This document shows positions 36,664 to 45,125 of a stretch of DNA of 64,000 nucleotides, in pieces. The translations under genes were made by a program, and so were the position numbers. The notes under the pieces were generated by a model, which did not search any database, was not told the origin of the DNA, and saw only the letters and a list, made by a program, of their open reading frames with translations. Source of the stretch: Bacillota bacterium (GTDB taxonomy: Bacteria > Bacillota > Clostridia > Lachnospirales > Lachnospiraceae); the NCBI GenBank assembly GCA_023399055.1, contig JAEWQV010000010.1, forward strand, positions 806,001-870,000, given 5' to 3'. Within the stretch, counting starts at the first letter, position 1. The number at the start of each line of letters is the position of its first letter.

Positions 36664-38172
36664 CTAGATTTTCTCAAATACCAAAGGACATCCAGGCTGA
36701 GACTCCCTATATAATTTCTCACCCTGACTTAATACCTTCTCATCTCCTAATTTCCAACTTCCTTTTGGCAAATATACTTCTCTTCCGGTACAATTCTTTT
36801 GGTAAATAGGAGCTACTAAAAGGTTATTCCCAAGCATAAATTGATCGCTAATCCTTTCCACCGGCTCTTCCGGGAATTCATAGCTCATATATCTTATCAC
36901 CGGTTCGCCTGTTTCTGCTGCCAAATCAACATAATTCATAATCTTATTAAGGTATTTATCTCTAACCTTAAGACTTCTCTTTATTGCTTTGAAATTTTCT
37001 TCACTAAGTACACGATAGGGTGCTGCAGAAAATTGTATTGCTGGCATCAGACAAGCAATTTCACAATGTCTCACAAACAACTCCTGATCTAGATTTGATT
37101 CTTCCATTTCCTGAAAATTCAAATATTCGCCACCGCCAATCATGTCCGGACAGCTATAAGGATGCCCAGTCACCCCCTGTAGCAAGGTGTCAGGAATTAA
37201 TGAACTAATTCCATTATTATCCCAGGAGTGATCCTTGTCACATAGTCGCTGAAGGAGCGCATAGCCTCCTGCACGAAAACCAGACCGATATTCATTATAT
37301 TCAAACTGCTCCCCAAAACCAGCCCATAAATTGCAATGCTCATCGGGACTAATACTTAGCGCAGTAACATTATCTTCTCTATAATGCAAGCTATCTCCAC
37401 CATCAAATTTAAAGCCATCTACACCTAATACCTTTAGTTCGTTTAATTGCTCGCTCAACCATTCCTGTGCTTTCGGATTGGATATATCTAAAACAGCAGA
37501 ATATCCATTCCACCATTTCACTATGTAGGTATCCCCATCTTCTTGTTTTACCAAAATATCTTTTTTTAAAGCCTTACGATATGCCACCGTATCTGCTGTG
37601 ATATAAGGACACATCCAAAGCATTACTTCAAATCCCATATCGTGCAGTTTTGCAATCATTTCTTTTGCATCCGGGAACTTCCCGCTATGAAATCTCCAAT
37701 CGCCATAATTCTCAGACCAGCCATCATCAATTATTAATACACCCGCTGGCATTCCATGATCAAGAATGCTTTTAGCATATTTTAAAATATCTTTTTGATT
37801 TTGATCAAAGGTTAATTCAATCCAGGTACAATAGATATTTTTATGAAATAAATTCTTTGCAGGAGTCTTCTTATGAAACGGAAAATGCCGTTGCATTCCA
37901 GCCAGATACGCACCTTTTAGATTGCTATACCCTGATACCATAAGAACATCATCAGGAAATTCCATTATACCCTTATGAAATTTAATCTTGAAGCCAGTCT
38001 CCCTCCAGAGGTATCTCCCCCTACTGGATACTAGAAAGGGCATTGCCTGATTCGGTGTGTTATTACTGCTAAAATCCAGTTCACACTCGCTTTTTTCATG
38101 AAGTGGCATATCCAATCCATATTTCACACAAGCTCCATACCAGTATTCATTTTCTAAAATTCGTTCTTTCAT
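36664..38172 (-). CDS. Compact glycoside hydrolase family 31 enzyme
   Basis: This 502-residue GH31 protein has barrel motifs GVLIIDDGWSENYGDWRF, GFEVMLWMCPYI and the nucleophile block LGVDGFKFDGGD (Asp near 255). Many GH31 enzymes exceed 650 residues; this one has a shortened N-terminal beta domain, like a subset of clostridial members. AAGGAG before the ATG supports the start. It is cytoplasmic and presumably an alpha-xylosidase, alpha-glucosidase or alpha-galactosidase; the sequence does not decide which. It follows the second ABC binding protein in the same direction. Confidence 0.85.
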   Translation of the reverse strand: MKERILENEYWYGACVKYGLDMPLHEKSECELDFSSNNTPNQAMPFLVSSRGRYLWRETGFKIKFHKGIMEFPDDVLMVSGYSNLKGAYLAGMQRHFPFHKKTPAKNLFHKNIYCTWIELTFDQNQKDILKYAKSILDHGMPAGVLIIDDGWSENYGDWRFHSGKFPDAKEMIAKLHDMGFEVMLWMCPYITADTVAYRKALKKDILVKQEDGDTYIVKWWNGYSAVLDISNPKAQEWLSEQLNELKVLGVDGFKFDGGDSLHYREDNVTALSISPDEHCNLWAGFGEQFEYNEYRSGFRAGGYALLQRLCDKDHSWDNNGISSLIPDTLLQGVTGHPYSCPDMIGGGEYLNFQEMEESNLDQELFVRHCEIACLMPAIQFSAAPYRVLSEENFKAIKRSLKVRDKYLNKIMNYVDLAAETGEPVIRYMSYEFPEEPVERISDQFMLGNNLLVAPIYQKNCTGREVYLPKGSWKLGDEKVLSQGEKLYRESQPGCPLVFEKI

Positions 38173-38371
38173 TGGTTACTCCTTGTTACTGATTATTTTC
38201 TCCGTTTAATTTACTGTCATTTTATATACCTTTATTTCTTGATATAGCAAGACCACCATAATATAAAACAGTTAACCTTACTTTAGTTTTACATTTAGGT
38301 GGTCCGGTTATATTCATATCACATATATTTACTTGTTTTGTTTGCACGAACTTCGTAGTACGAAGTCTTAT

Positions 38372-39898
38372 TTACTTGCTTTTATTTGCCATAAATTCGT
38401 CGAACTGTTTCTGAACTTCTGCAATGTATTCGTCCATTCCAGCATCCTTTAGCTTCTTTATTGCAGCATCATAGTTCTCATCAAAATCTACGAAACCATT
38501 TCTAATTGGTGCTAAATCCTTGGAGCATACTTCAAAAACTGCTGTTTCAATTTCTTTTACATTTTCATTGTTAAATACAAAACCAATTGCATTTGATAAC
38601 TTCGCATTATCATCCCAGTGCTGATACTGCTCGATATAGGCATCATCAACATTTGGTGTAAATACAGTGTAGTTTTTATTACGGAACATCCACTCATAGA
38701 AGAAATCGTTGGTTACTAATCTGTTAATTCTTCCGTCTACCATCTCATAATCAGTTCCTTCTACACCATAGATTGCAAATAAGTAGTTCTCCTGGGAAGA
38801 ATATAACCAATTAAGGAATTTCATAGCACCTTCTGGATTAGGAGCTGTATGTGGAATACAAAGAACTTCACCACCGGTAGCTGTGATATAACGTGGCTTA
38901 TCGTCTGCTAAGATATAGTTTTTTAATACAGAAGTAGGTGCATTAGCCTTTACTGCATCAGAGATTTCAGTATCTTTACCAAAAGAGCCTTCGGTCCATA
39001 TGTATAAACCAGTCTGCATACGGTTAGTTCTTTCGTTGTAGTTCGTGGATAATTCATCTGCATATAATCCTGAAGTAAACATATCTCTATTGAATTTTGC
39101 AACTTCTTTGAAAGCATCTGTTTCATAATAGCTATATACTTTGCCTGTATCCTCACCATATACAGCCATTTCTTCTTTTGCTACAAAGGTATACTGCTCT
39201 GGTTGGAAAAATCTTGTCAAAGGTTTAAAGATGATATCTCCAGGTCCTTTTAACTCGGGATACTTTTCTTCCACCTTAGTAGCGTAGGTCTTTAAATCAT
39301 CAGGAGTATTTAAGTCAGTCATACCCACTTCATCCATTAAATCCTGACGTACCGTAACGAATTGATACATACCGGAAGAAGAAGCATAGGAGGTTGGAAT
39401 ACCGTAAATCTCGCCATTTACTGTTGCACCTTGTACATGGCTCATAGGAATAACCTTAAGTAAATCCTGTCCGTACTCTACGAGTAAATCGTCCAGAGGC
39501 CTTGCCTGTTTCTCGTTAACCATCTGGGAAAGATTTGGTAAACCATCCCAATATAAATCAATTGGTTCATTTGCTGCTAACATAATGTCTTTTTGTTCCC
39601 AATAGGAATCCCAGGGAACGAAAATCATTTCAACTTTTAGATTAAGTTCTGCTGCCATCTTTTCATTAAATTCATTTTCAATAAACTGTGACATACGATC
39701 TGATTCATCTCCAGGATATAAAATTGTTAAGGTCTCAATCTTTCCGGAAGCCCCCTCATCCTTGTTTGTATCTGTATCACCTGTTTGATTTGTCTGATCG
39801 CCTGTTTCCTTGCCATCGTTCTTTTGACTGCAACCACCCAATAATCCCAAAAGCATGGAGATTACTAATACAATAACTACTAGTTTTTGTTTTTTCAT
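38372..39898 (-). CDS. Sugar-binding lipoprotein, LplA-like, of second ABC importer
   Basis: The signal peptide ends in lipobox LGGC with Cys23; the ~486-residue mature protein resembles LplA-type CUT1 binding proteins with a C-terminal DUF3502-like region (FNNENVKEIETAVFEVCSKDLAP). CAGGAGG before the ATG fixes the start. It follows its two permeases on the same strand, after a 180-bp gap with an 18-bp tandem repeat, so it may also have its own promoter. Ligand unknown; complex plant oligosaccharide is plausible. Confidence 0.9.
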   Translation of the reverse strand: MKKQKLVVIVLVISMLLGLLGGCSQKNDGKETGDQTNQTGDTDTNKDEGASGKIETLTILYPGDESDRMSQFIENEFNEKMAAELNLKVEMIFVPWDSYWEQKDIMLAANEPIDLYWDGLPNLSQMVNEKQARPLDDLLVEYGQDLLKVIPMSHVQGATVNGEIYGIPTSYASSSGMYQFVTVRQDLMDEVGMTDLNTPDDLKTYATKVEEKYPELKGPGDIIFKPLTRFFQPEQYTFVAKEEMAVYGEDTGKVYSYYETDAFKEVAKFNRDMFTSGLYADELSTNYNERTNRMQTGLYIWTEGSFGKDTEISDAVKANAPTSVLKNYILADDKPRYITATGGEVLCIPHTAPNPEGAMKFLNWLYSSQENYLFAIYGVEGTDYEMVDGRINRLVTNDFFYEWMFRNKNYTVFTPNVDDAYIEQYQHWDDNAKLSNAIGFVFNNENVKEIETAVFEVCSKDLAPIRNGFVDFDENYDAAIKKLKDAGMDEYIAEVQKQFDEFMANKSK

Positions 39899-39968
39899 AA
39901 AACCCTCCTGTTAAAATTAATTTATGTTAAGCAAATTTGCTCCACATCTTAAACTACTGCTTCATGAT

Positions 39969-40040
39969 TCATAACTATTTCTTAATTCATAGCAATTCCT
40001 TAATCAATAACAACTTCTTAATCAATAACTATTTCATTCA
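39969..40040. repeat. Four degenerate 18-bp tandem repeats
   Basis: Units TCATAACTATTTCTTAAT, TCATAGCAATTCCTTAAT, CAATAACAACTTCTTAAT and CAATAACTATTTCATTCA run end to end in the gap between the second permease and its binding-protein gene. No function is apparent; length change would alter the leader of the binding-protein gene. Confidence 0.75.
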
Positions 40041-40085
40041 TCCTAGTCTTCAAGGTAGTTTGCTAGCTACTGTGTAAAGCAAACC

Positions 40086-40979
40086 CTACTCTTTTACAGC
40101 TCCTGTCATAATACCGTTAATAAAGAATCTTTGAACAAATGGATACAAGAAAATAATTGGGCCGATAGTAATAACCGTTACTGCCATTTTTACAGTTTCA
40201 GCCGGCAGCGTAATATTTGCTGCAGCACCGGAAGGAATCACACCCGAACTGATTGCATTAACATTGGATAAGATGTTGTATAAATAGTATTGCAGGGTAT
40301 AGAGTGCCTTTTCATTGATGAACATCAGTGAATTCCACCAATCATTCCAGTATTGCAGTGCATACATGAGACCCACGGTTAGTATGCCTGTTTTACACAA
40401 CGGCAAAGCTATTTTATAGTAAATCTTAAAATAATTAGCTCCGTCTATCTTTGCTGCCTCATAAAGAGATTGAGGAATGTGTGAGAAATAAGTTCGGAGC
40501 AGAAACATGTTCCATACACTGAAGATGGATGGAATAATCAATGCCAGCACACTGTTTCTTAAGCCGTAATATTTTACGCATACGATATACCAGGGTATTA
40601 AACCAGCAGAAAAGATGATGGTAAAGTTACATAAAAATGCAATCACATTTCTGTAGCGTAAGGTCTTAATGGATATAGCAAAGGACATCATGGTTGTAAT
40701 AAGTAATGCTCCAAGGGTACCAACTACTGTTACAAAGATGGTTAACCCGTAGGATTTTAATATTTTAGCTCCACTATGTGCAAAAATGTAAAGGTAAGTA
40801 TTAAAGGTAAAGTCCCGTGGTATGATGGAATATCCCTTCAACGCTACCTCTCTTTCAGAGGATAAGGACACACTTAGTGTAAGAATTAACGGATAGAGGC
40901 AGATTAGTGCAAATAAACCCATGAACAGGTAGGCTATTGTTTTTAATACTCTATCACTTAAGGACATTTTTATTTTCAT
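40086..40979 (-). CDS. Sugar ABC transporter permease (LplC type)
   Basis: CUT1 permease with about six helices and the EAA loop SLYEAAKIDGANYFKIYYKIALPL. I choose the ATG at 40979, preceded by GAGAGGGG, over one seven codons upstream with no ribosome site; this gives 297 residues and places it directly after the stop of the LplB-type partner. The system lacks an ATPase gene and should share one encoded elsewhere. Confidence 0.9.
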   Translation of the reverse strand: MKIKMSLSDRVLKTIAYLFMGLFALICLYPLILTLSVSLSSEREVALKGYSIIPRDFTFNTYLYIFAHSGAKILKSYGLTIFVTVVGTLGALLITTMMSFAISIKTLRYRNVIAFLCNFTIIFSAGLIPWYIVCVKYYGLRNSVLALIIPSIFSVWNMFLLRTYFSHIPQSLYEAAKIDGANYFKIYYKIALPLCKTGILTVGLMYALQYWNDWWNSLMFINEKALYTLQYYLYNILSNVNAISSGVIPSGAAANITLPAETVKMAVTVITIGPIIFLYPFVQRFFINGIMTGAVKE

Positions 40980-40980
40980 A

Positions 40981-41925
40981 TTAGAATAACCCCTCTCCAT
41001 CGTTTATTTTCTTAGCAAACTTATTCGCTAAGGTTACCAGTATTAACCCCATAATGGACTGATATAAACCAATCGCGGTCGAATAGGAGAAGCCTAATAT
41101 TCTCATTGAGGAATATACATAGGTATCAATAACCGAAACCGCATCTGACAAGCTCGGGTTGTTGCCTACGATTCCATAAATCATTCCGAAATCTCCATAG
41201 AAGATACGTCCTACACTTAATAGCACCAAAACTACTGCCGTTGACTTTAACATTGGTAAGGTCAGATACCATATTCTTTGTATTTTATTAGCGCCATCAA
41301 TTTCTGCCGCTTCAAATAAGGAAGGATCAAAACCGGACATGGCAGCCATATAGATAATGGAATTATAGCCACTCCATTTCCATACATTTGCAAAGATAAT
41401 AATTGCCTTCCAGTATTTTGGTTCCGCGTACCAGCTAATAGGATCAAATCCAAGCATTTCACGAACACCGTTAACCAATCCGACATCTCTGGCAAAAAAT
41501 CCGTATATGATTGCTCCAACCACTACCCAGGAAAGAAAGTAAGGGAAGAACATTGCACTTTGTGTAAGCTTTTTAAAGAGTTTACCTCTAACCTCATTAA
41601 AGAAGATTGCGATACTGATGGGCACAATTAAACCAAAGATAATGCAAAAGAGGTTAATAACTAGAGTGTTAATGGTAACCTTCCAGGCTGTACTGTTGCC
41701 ATCAAAGAAATACTTAAAATTATCAAGACCTACAAATTTACTTCCGAAAATGCCGTCCACAACATTAAAATCGGTGAATGCCATCCAGATACCGGTAAAT
41801 GGAATATAGCAAAAGGCAATCAATACAGTTAATGCTGGTAAACACATTAAATATAAAATTCGGTTTTGCTTTATTTCCTTAATAAAGCCAGTCTTTTTTT
41901 GTACATTATCCTTTTTTACTCTCAT
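40981..41925 (-). CDS. Sugar ABC transporter permease (LplB type)
   Basis: This 314-residue CUT1 permease has the EAA loop LFEAAEIDGANKIQRIWYLTLPML and the N-terminal helix pattern LMCLPALTVLIAFCYIPFTGIWMAF. Its ATG overlaps the TGA of the upstream oxidoreductase (ATGA), so translation is coupled. With the LplC-type permease and LplA-like lipoprotein it forms the second oligosaccharide importer in the window. Confidence 0.91.
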   Translation of the reverse strand: MRVKKDNVQKKTGFIKEIKQNRILYLMCLPALTVLIAFCYIPFTGIWMAFTDFNVVDGIFGSKFVGLDNFKYFFDGNSTAWKVTINTLVINLFCIIFGLIVPISIAIFFNEVRGKLFKKLTQSAMFFPYFLSWVVVGAIIYGFFARDVGLVNGVREMLGFDPISWYAEPKYWKAIIIFANVWKWSGYNSIIYMAAMSGFDPSLFEAAEIDGANKIQRIWYLTLPMLKSTAVVLVLLSVGRIFYGDFGMIYGIVGNNPSLSDAVSVIDTYVYSSMRILGFSYSTAIGLYQSIMGLILVTLANKFAKKINDGEGLF

Positions 41926-43214
41926 TTACTGTCACCACACTCTTTACATTCTTTCTTGATTAGGCTTTTCATCTCTGACTTTAAATGCAAGACATCAATA
42001 ATTAGCCCGCTAATTCTGGATTGCTCTGCTGCATATGCCATCATATGGCTTTCCACGGATTTTGTAATGGACGACCTGCTGGAACCACTGTTTGTTCTTA
42101 AAAGCTCTATAAAATCCATAGTTAACCCAAGATCTCCACCTCCATGTCCGCCGTTGACGGTTCCAGGATATATCGTTATCTTTTCATAGGTTTCCACTGC
42201 ATTTGGTGAAAAATGTGTTATCTCAATAGTATTTAAAGAATCATCGCCTTTTATCTCTCCGTGTTCACACATAATCTTAATGGTACGGCTGATTTTATTT
42301 GTGAAAGCACTTAAATTAAAGCTGGCAGTTACACCATTTTGAAATTCAATTAAAGTTACCTGATTGTCACAGACATCATTGTCACAACGATATACGCAAC
42401 GCCCATATGGGCCGTTTTCCAAGGCTTCTAAAAGCCCTTCCTCTGTCTGTAGTGTTGAGAGTTGCGTTGCTGGCCATTCACCGACAATTGGCAGATATAC
42501 CTTTCTGGCATCAAATCTACAGTTCTCGGCAGCCGCACAATGCAAGCATCTCGTACCACTATGTTCTGGTGCATTCGCCTCTTTAAAGTAGGTCAAATTA
42601 CCAAAGGAGGAGATTCTTTTTGCATCGCTTCCCACCAGCCAAGCTAAGATATCCATATCATGGCAGGATTTTTGCATGATTAAAGGACTTGATAAATCTG
42701 ACCTTCTCCAATTACCCCTCACGAAGGAATGTGCCATATGGAAGTTCCCAATATTTTCACTGTGCTCAATTGTTATCACATCACCCAATTCCCTGCTGTC
42801 AAGAATTGATTTAATTGTAGTGAAGAAGTTGGTGTATCTTAGTACATGACAAACGATTACATTAAGACCTTTGGCAATGGCACATTCCATGATTTCCATA
42901 CATTCTTTGGGATTAGGGGATATGGGTTTTTCCAGAAGTATATGATATCCGCATTCCAGTGCTCTCATTGTCTGCTTATAATGATCACGATCCATGGAAG
43001 CGATTATTACTGCATCTGCTAGCTTTCCTTTATCAAAGAAACTATCTACGTTATCAAACAGCATTTCACTTGTTAGGTTCAACCTCTCTGCTGCATAAGT
43101 CCTTCTTTCCTTCGATGGATCAACGATCGCATTAATTTCCACATCGGAATATGTATTCGCATACTCTGCATATATCATTCCTCTCTGCCCTGCTCCAATT
43201 ACAGCTATCTTCAT
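41922..43214 (-). CDS. Gfo/Idh/MocA-family NAD(P)-dependent sugar oxidoreductase
   Basis: The Rossmann motif MKIAVIGAGQRGMIYAEYA lies at the N-terminus and LLEKPISPNPKECMEIM is the conserved EKP block; the C-terminal alpha/beta domain contains a Cys-rich insert (GTRCLHCAAAENCRF) that could bind metal. I choose the ATG at 43214, which puts the nucleotide-binding motif at residue 1; a start nine codons upstream is possible. Members oxidise or epimerise sugars or act as glycosidases. It is coupled to the importer permeases, so it probably processes the imported sugar. Substrate unknown. Confidence 0.87.
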   Translation of the reverse strand: MKIAVIGAGQRGMIYAEYANTYSDVEINAIVDPSKERRTYAAERLNLTSEMLFDNVDSFFDKGKLADAVIIASMDRDHYKQTMRALECGYHILLEKPISPNPKECMEIMECAIAKGLNVIVCHVLRYTNFFTTIKSILDSRELGDVITIEHSENIGNFHMAHSFVRGNWRRSDLSSPLIMQKSCHDMDILAWLVGSDAKRISSFGNLTYFKEANAPEHSGTRCLHCAAAENCRFDARKVYLPIVGEWPATQLSTLQTEEGLLEALENGPYGRCVYRCDNDVCDNQVTLIEFQNGVTASFNLSAFTNKISRTIKIMCEHGEIKGDDSLNTIEITHFSPNAVETYEKITIYPGTVNGGHGGGDLGLTMDFIELLRTNSGSSRSSITKSVESHMMAYAAEQSRISGLIIDVLHLKSEMKSLIKKECKECGDSK

Positions 43215-43313
43215 GTTATACCCGTGCCTTTCTATTCCCATCTAATCTTTTCTGTTCCTACTAGTGCCTGTTACTTTATGTTTACGTTTTATAGAATTAC
43301 TTTGCTGTTCCTG

Positions 43314-44903
43314 TTATATCTTTGTTGTTCTTCTCTTAAATTTATAAAGAATACTGCCTACAGCGATTACTGTGAGCATAAGTAAGGAAAGGAATGTGAT
43401 TAAGCTGCCTTCTCCTGTTTTCGGAACCTCGGACGAAGTACTTTCTGCATTACCAGTATCAGAGGCTGCTGCATTATCAACTGTAACACTTCCTAATTCC
43501 AACCATCCATCTGCTCTTTGGTTTTCATTTGCAAATCCAAGAACATTACCGTTCTCCAGAGGATTGATTACTTTAATGCCTAAAGTGTAGGACCCACTCT
43601 CTAAATCTGTGTCATCTACCGTATAACCAAAAGAATTAACGGTAGCATCAGCCGGTATGGTGTTTAAATCCCAATCGGTATTCCAGCTTTTCACTAATTC
43701 CCCATCTTTCAGTACACCGATTGCCACTGGCCACAGGGTGTGATCATAATAGAAAGGTGCAATACCGATATTCTTCATATCAATTTTTAAATAAAGAGAA
43801 TTGCCATCTACTATATCTTTGAAATAAGCCTTATCTACCTGGAAGTCGTAACCCATTTGATTGGAGGCAATTTTTGCCGCCGTTAAATCCTCTCCGGTAT
43901 AGGTTTTTATTTTCTCATTGATTAACCAGGTTACGTGTGTTTGATCTAAACAAGCTGCCCAGCTTTGACCGGAATCCCCTTCCCACTTTTCTTCGGAGAA
44001 AAGTGTAGCCTGGCTGGGTGGATATACTTCTCCGCCGATCACATTTGTTTTCCATTTATCTTGTACCTTCAGATCAAATAACTTCTGCATAAAGCTCCAA
44101 GTCTGTCCGCCTGCATCTGCTGTTAAGGTTGCATAGGCAAAGGAATCGTCATGGAACCCAATATCCGGCGTTTCGTTATCAACACCCCACTTCGGTTCTC
44201 TTACCACCAAAAGCGTTGTATCAAAGGCTGCATCGAAAGCTTCCAGAACTTTGGTATAAAGTTCAGAGGTAATGCTCCAATCCGGTTTGCCATCCGAGGT
44301 ATCTTCGTCATAAGGCCAGTTATGCCACTCACCCCAAAAACCTAACAATCCAAGCGTAATACATGCTATTCGCGGATCTCCATCATATTTCTCACCAAAA
44401 GCTTGAATTAAGTTCATCATAGAAGTTTGAAATTCTTCATTATTATAATCAGGACTATATCCGTCACCGCCTAGATTATCCGGCTCATCATAATATCTAA
44501 GTTCAAGCCCTGCATCAATCAAAAACTGTGGTACACCTGATTCCACAGCGGGATAGTCATAATAAAGTCTGAATACCGCCTGATGCCCTCTTGCTGCAAC
44601 TGCGTCTAAACGTTCTTCCAGTGCCGTCCAGTCAAAGCTATCCATTCCTGTTTGTACATCTTTTACTGGAACATAAAACCATTCCATACTATGAGGAAAA
44701 TCTGTTGTGACTCCTGTCGTAATCTCATCATAGGGAACAAAACCCTTTAACGGGTTACCCTCAAAGGATTTTCCCGCTTCAATCACGTGTTCTGTATAAT
44801 CCGTATTACCTGCTTCTTCTGCGGAAGCAACATCTTTTGAAGAAAGTACTGTGCCAAAACCCAACAATGCGATTAGGCAGATTGAAATTGCCTTTCGTTT
44901 CAT
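43314..44903 (-). CDS. Cell-wall-anchored DUF4832-like putative glycosidase
   Basis: A signal peptide (about 1-28) leads to a TIM-barrel-like region opening with GNPLKGFVPYDE, as in DUF4874/DUF4832 proteins. Two glutamates, in LGFWGEWHNWP (near 194) and VIGGEVYPPSQ (near 290), sit like the acid/base and nucleophile of clan GH-A enzymes. The C-terminus has a sorting signal: VPKTGEGS, a hydrophobic helix, then KFKRRTTKI, a variant of LPxTG used by clostridial sortases. It heads the operon with Gfo/Idh and the importer, so it may cleave a plant glycan at the surface. Activity is unproven. Confidence 0.8.
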   Translation of the reverse strand: MKRKAISICLIALLGFGTVLSSKDVASAEEAGNTDYTEHVIEAGKSFEGNPLKGFVPYDEITTGVTTDFPHSMEWFYVPVKDVQTGMDSFDWTALEERLDAVAARGHQAVFRLYYDYPAVESGVPQFLIDAGLELRYYDEPDNLGGDGYSPDYNNEEFQTSMMNLIQAFGEKYDGDPRIACITLGLLGFWGEWHNWPYDEDTSDGKPDWSITSELYTKVLEAFDAAFDTTLLVVREPKWGVDNETPDIGFHDDSFAYATLTADAGGQTWSFMQKLFDLKVQDKWKTNVIGGEVYPPSQATLFSEEKWEGDSGQSWAACLDQTHVTWLINEKIKTYTGEDLTAAKIASNQMGYDFQVDKAYFKDIVDGNSLYLKIDMKNIGIAPFYYDHTLWPVAIGVLKDGELVKSWNTDWDLNTIPADATVNSFGYTVDDTDLESGSYTLGIKVINPLENGNVLGFANENQRADGWLELGSVTVDNAAASDTGNAESTSSEVPKTGEGSLITFLSLLMLTVIAVGSILYKFKRRTTKI

Positions 44904-45125
44904 AAAACTCCTCCATTCTTACGGAAAACTATTAATTTGGTTATATCTAGAACAACATATTAACTGTTTACAGACAGATTATAGCACAGGAAAATCCTCA
45001 TTTATATGAAGTATTGTTGGGCAAATAAGACGATTTGTTGTATTATTTCACGATAGATACATAAAATACAACATGTAATATGTGCACTTTATGTATTTAC
45101 AATGGTTTTTCTATATTTCAGCATC

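Noticed and set aside
38341..38371. Hairpin around CTTCGTACTACGAAG near the second binding-protein stop
   Set aside because: The stem is short and there is no T run, so I could not support it as a terminator.
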